A stretch of 64,000 bases of DNA from Acidobacteriota bacterium (GTDB lineage: Bacteria; Acidobacteriota; Terriglobia; Acidiferrales; UBA7541), in assembly GCA_003223215.1 (NCBI GenBank), contig QHYH01000080.1:62001-126000 (forward strand). The letters run 5' to 3'. A program made the position numbers and the translations under genes. The notes beneath the pieces are model-generated. The model saw nothing but the letters and a program-made list of their open reading frames with translations. It did not search any database and was not told the origin of the DNA. Positions within the stretch are counted from its first letter, which is position 1. Every line of letters begins with the position of its first letter. Positions 63,797 through 64,000 of the stretch are shown piece by piece.

Positions 63797-64000
63797 ACAG
63801 AAGATTCTAAGTCTGGTCCTTTGTGACGAAGACGAACAGGAACCAAGAAGATTTTCGCGAATCAAACGGCGGCGGGGCGCCAACGCAGCTTCACCGGCGC
63901 TCCGCAAAGCCAATTTGAATCGCGAGCGTCCATCGACGCACTGCGAGCAACTCTGATTGCGCGGGCAGTTCTCCCCGCCATTTGTGAATTTTTTTTCCAG

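Noticed and set aside
1-64000. CRISPR arrays, rRNA genes, intact tRNAs and prophage genes
   Set aside because: I looked for regularly spaced repeats, rRNA core sequences, complete cloverleaf sequences and phage structural genes and saw none; only a tRNA-3'-like fragment at 34700-34745.

Overview
The window reads as a chromosomal piece of an Acidobacteriota genome (Terriglobia-like). I infer this from a 1,217-residue Oar-type TonB receptor with an N-terminal carboxypeptidase-regulatory domain, a DUF5107-TPR protein, two soluble-type PQQ dehydrogenases, several small acidobacterial-style hypotheticals, and many frameshifted or truncated gene remnants. No rRNA, intact tRNA, CRISPR array or phage was found. 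Strand use is mostly minus.

Layout. 1-8.1 kb: the tail of a trans-sulfuration PLP enzyme, a toxin-like remnant, a cytochrome c / PQQ dehydrogenase pair separated by a mini IS605-like element, a stand-alone LigD-type DNA ligase, small proteins, and two copies of an intergenic repeat (about 6.8 and 8.3 kb). 8.6-33.3 kb: a large sugar-catabolic locus. It holds two PfkB kinases and a LacD-type tagatose-bisphosphate aldolase (overlapping genes), a TonB receptor, a DeoR/AgaR-type repressor, a DUF5107-TPR protein, an AgaS-type sugar isomerase, a BNR-repeat protein, an amidohydrolase, a CBM9-like secreted protein, an acetyl-xylan-esterase-like hydrolase, a DUF4832 glycosidase-like protein, a second PQQ dehydrogenase, a DapA-family lyase and an epimerase. 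TTTCG-type repeats resembling AgaR operators lie in the three key intergenic regions. The enzymes suggest the route amino sugar-6-P -> tagatose-6-P -> tagatose-1,6-bisphosphate -> triose phosphates, fed by TonB uptake and secreted hydrolases.

33.4-39.2 kb: a two-domain acetyltransferase, a low-gene stretch with a tRNA-3'-end-like fragment, an IS4-type transposase remnant, and a UPF0182 membrane protein. 39.6-42.3 kb: a small basic protein, an RRM protein and a primary-type sigma factor preceded by two tiny coupled ORFs. 42.4-45 kb: a decay zone with several genes each broken by one frameshift. 45-50.3 kb: a PAS-GGDEF protein, an ABM-like protein, an XRE regulator with a palindrome upstream, a histidine kinase / response regulator pair and a fatty-acyl desaturase.

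50.8-59.1 kb: a four-gene overlapping peptide/nickel-type ABC transporter operon, a membrane HD-GYP-GAF-GGDEF protein upstream of it, and divergently a sigma-54 activator followed by a PilZ protein; this is a c-di-GMP-flavoured neighbourhood. 59.3-62.3 kb: a second decay zone, with a subtilase carrying a frameshift and a nonsense codon joined tail-to-tail to a truncated YncE-like beta-propeller gene, then a 5'-truncated DUF1259 gene. The window ends with a TIGR03118-type secreted protein.
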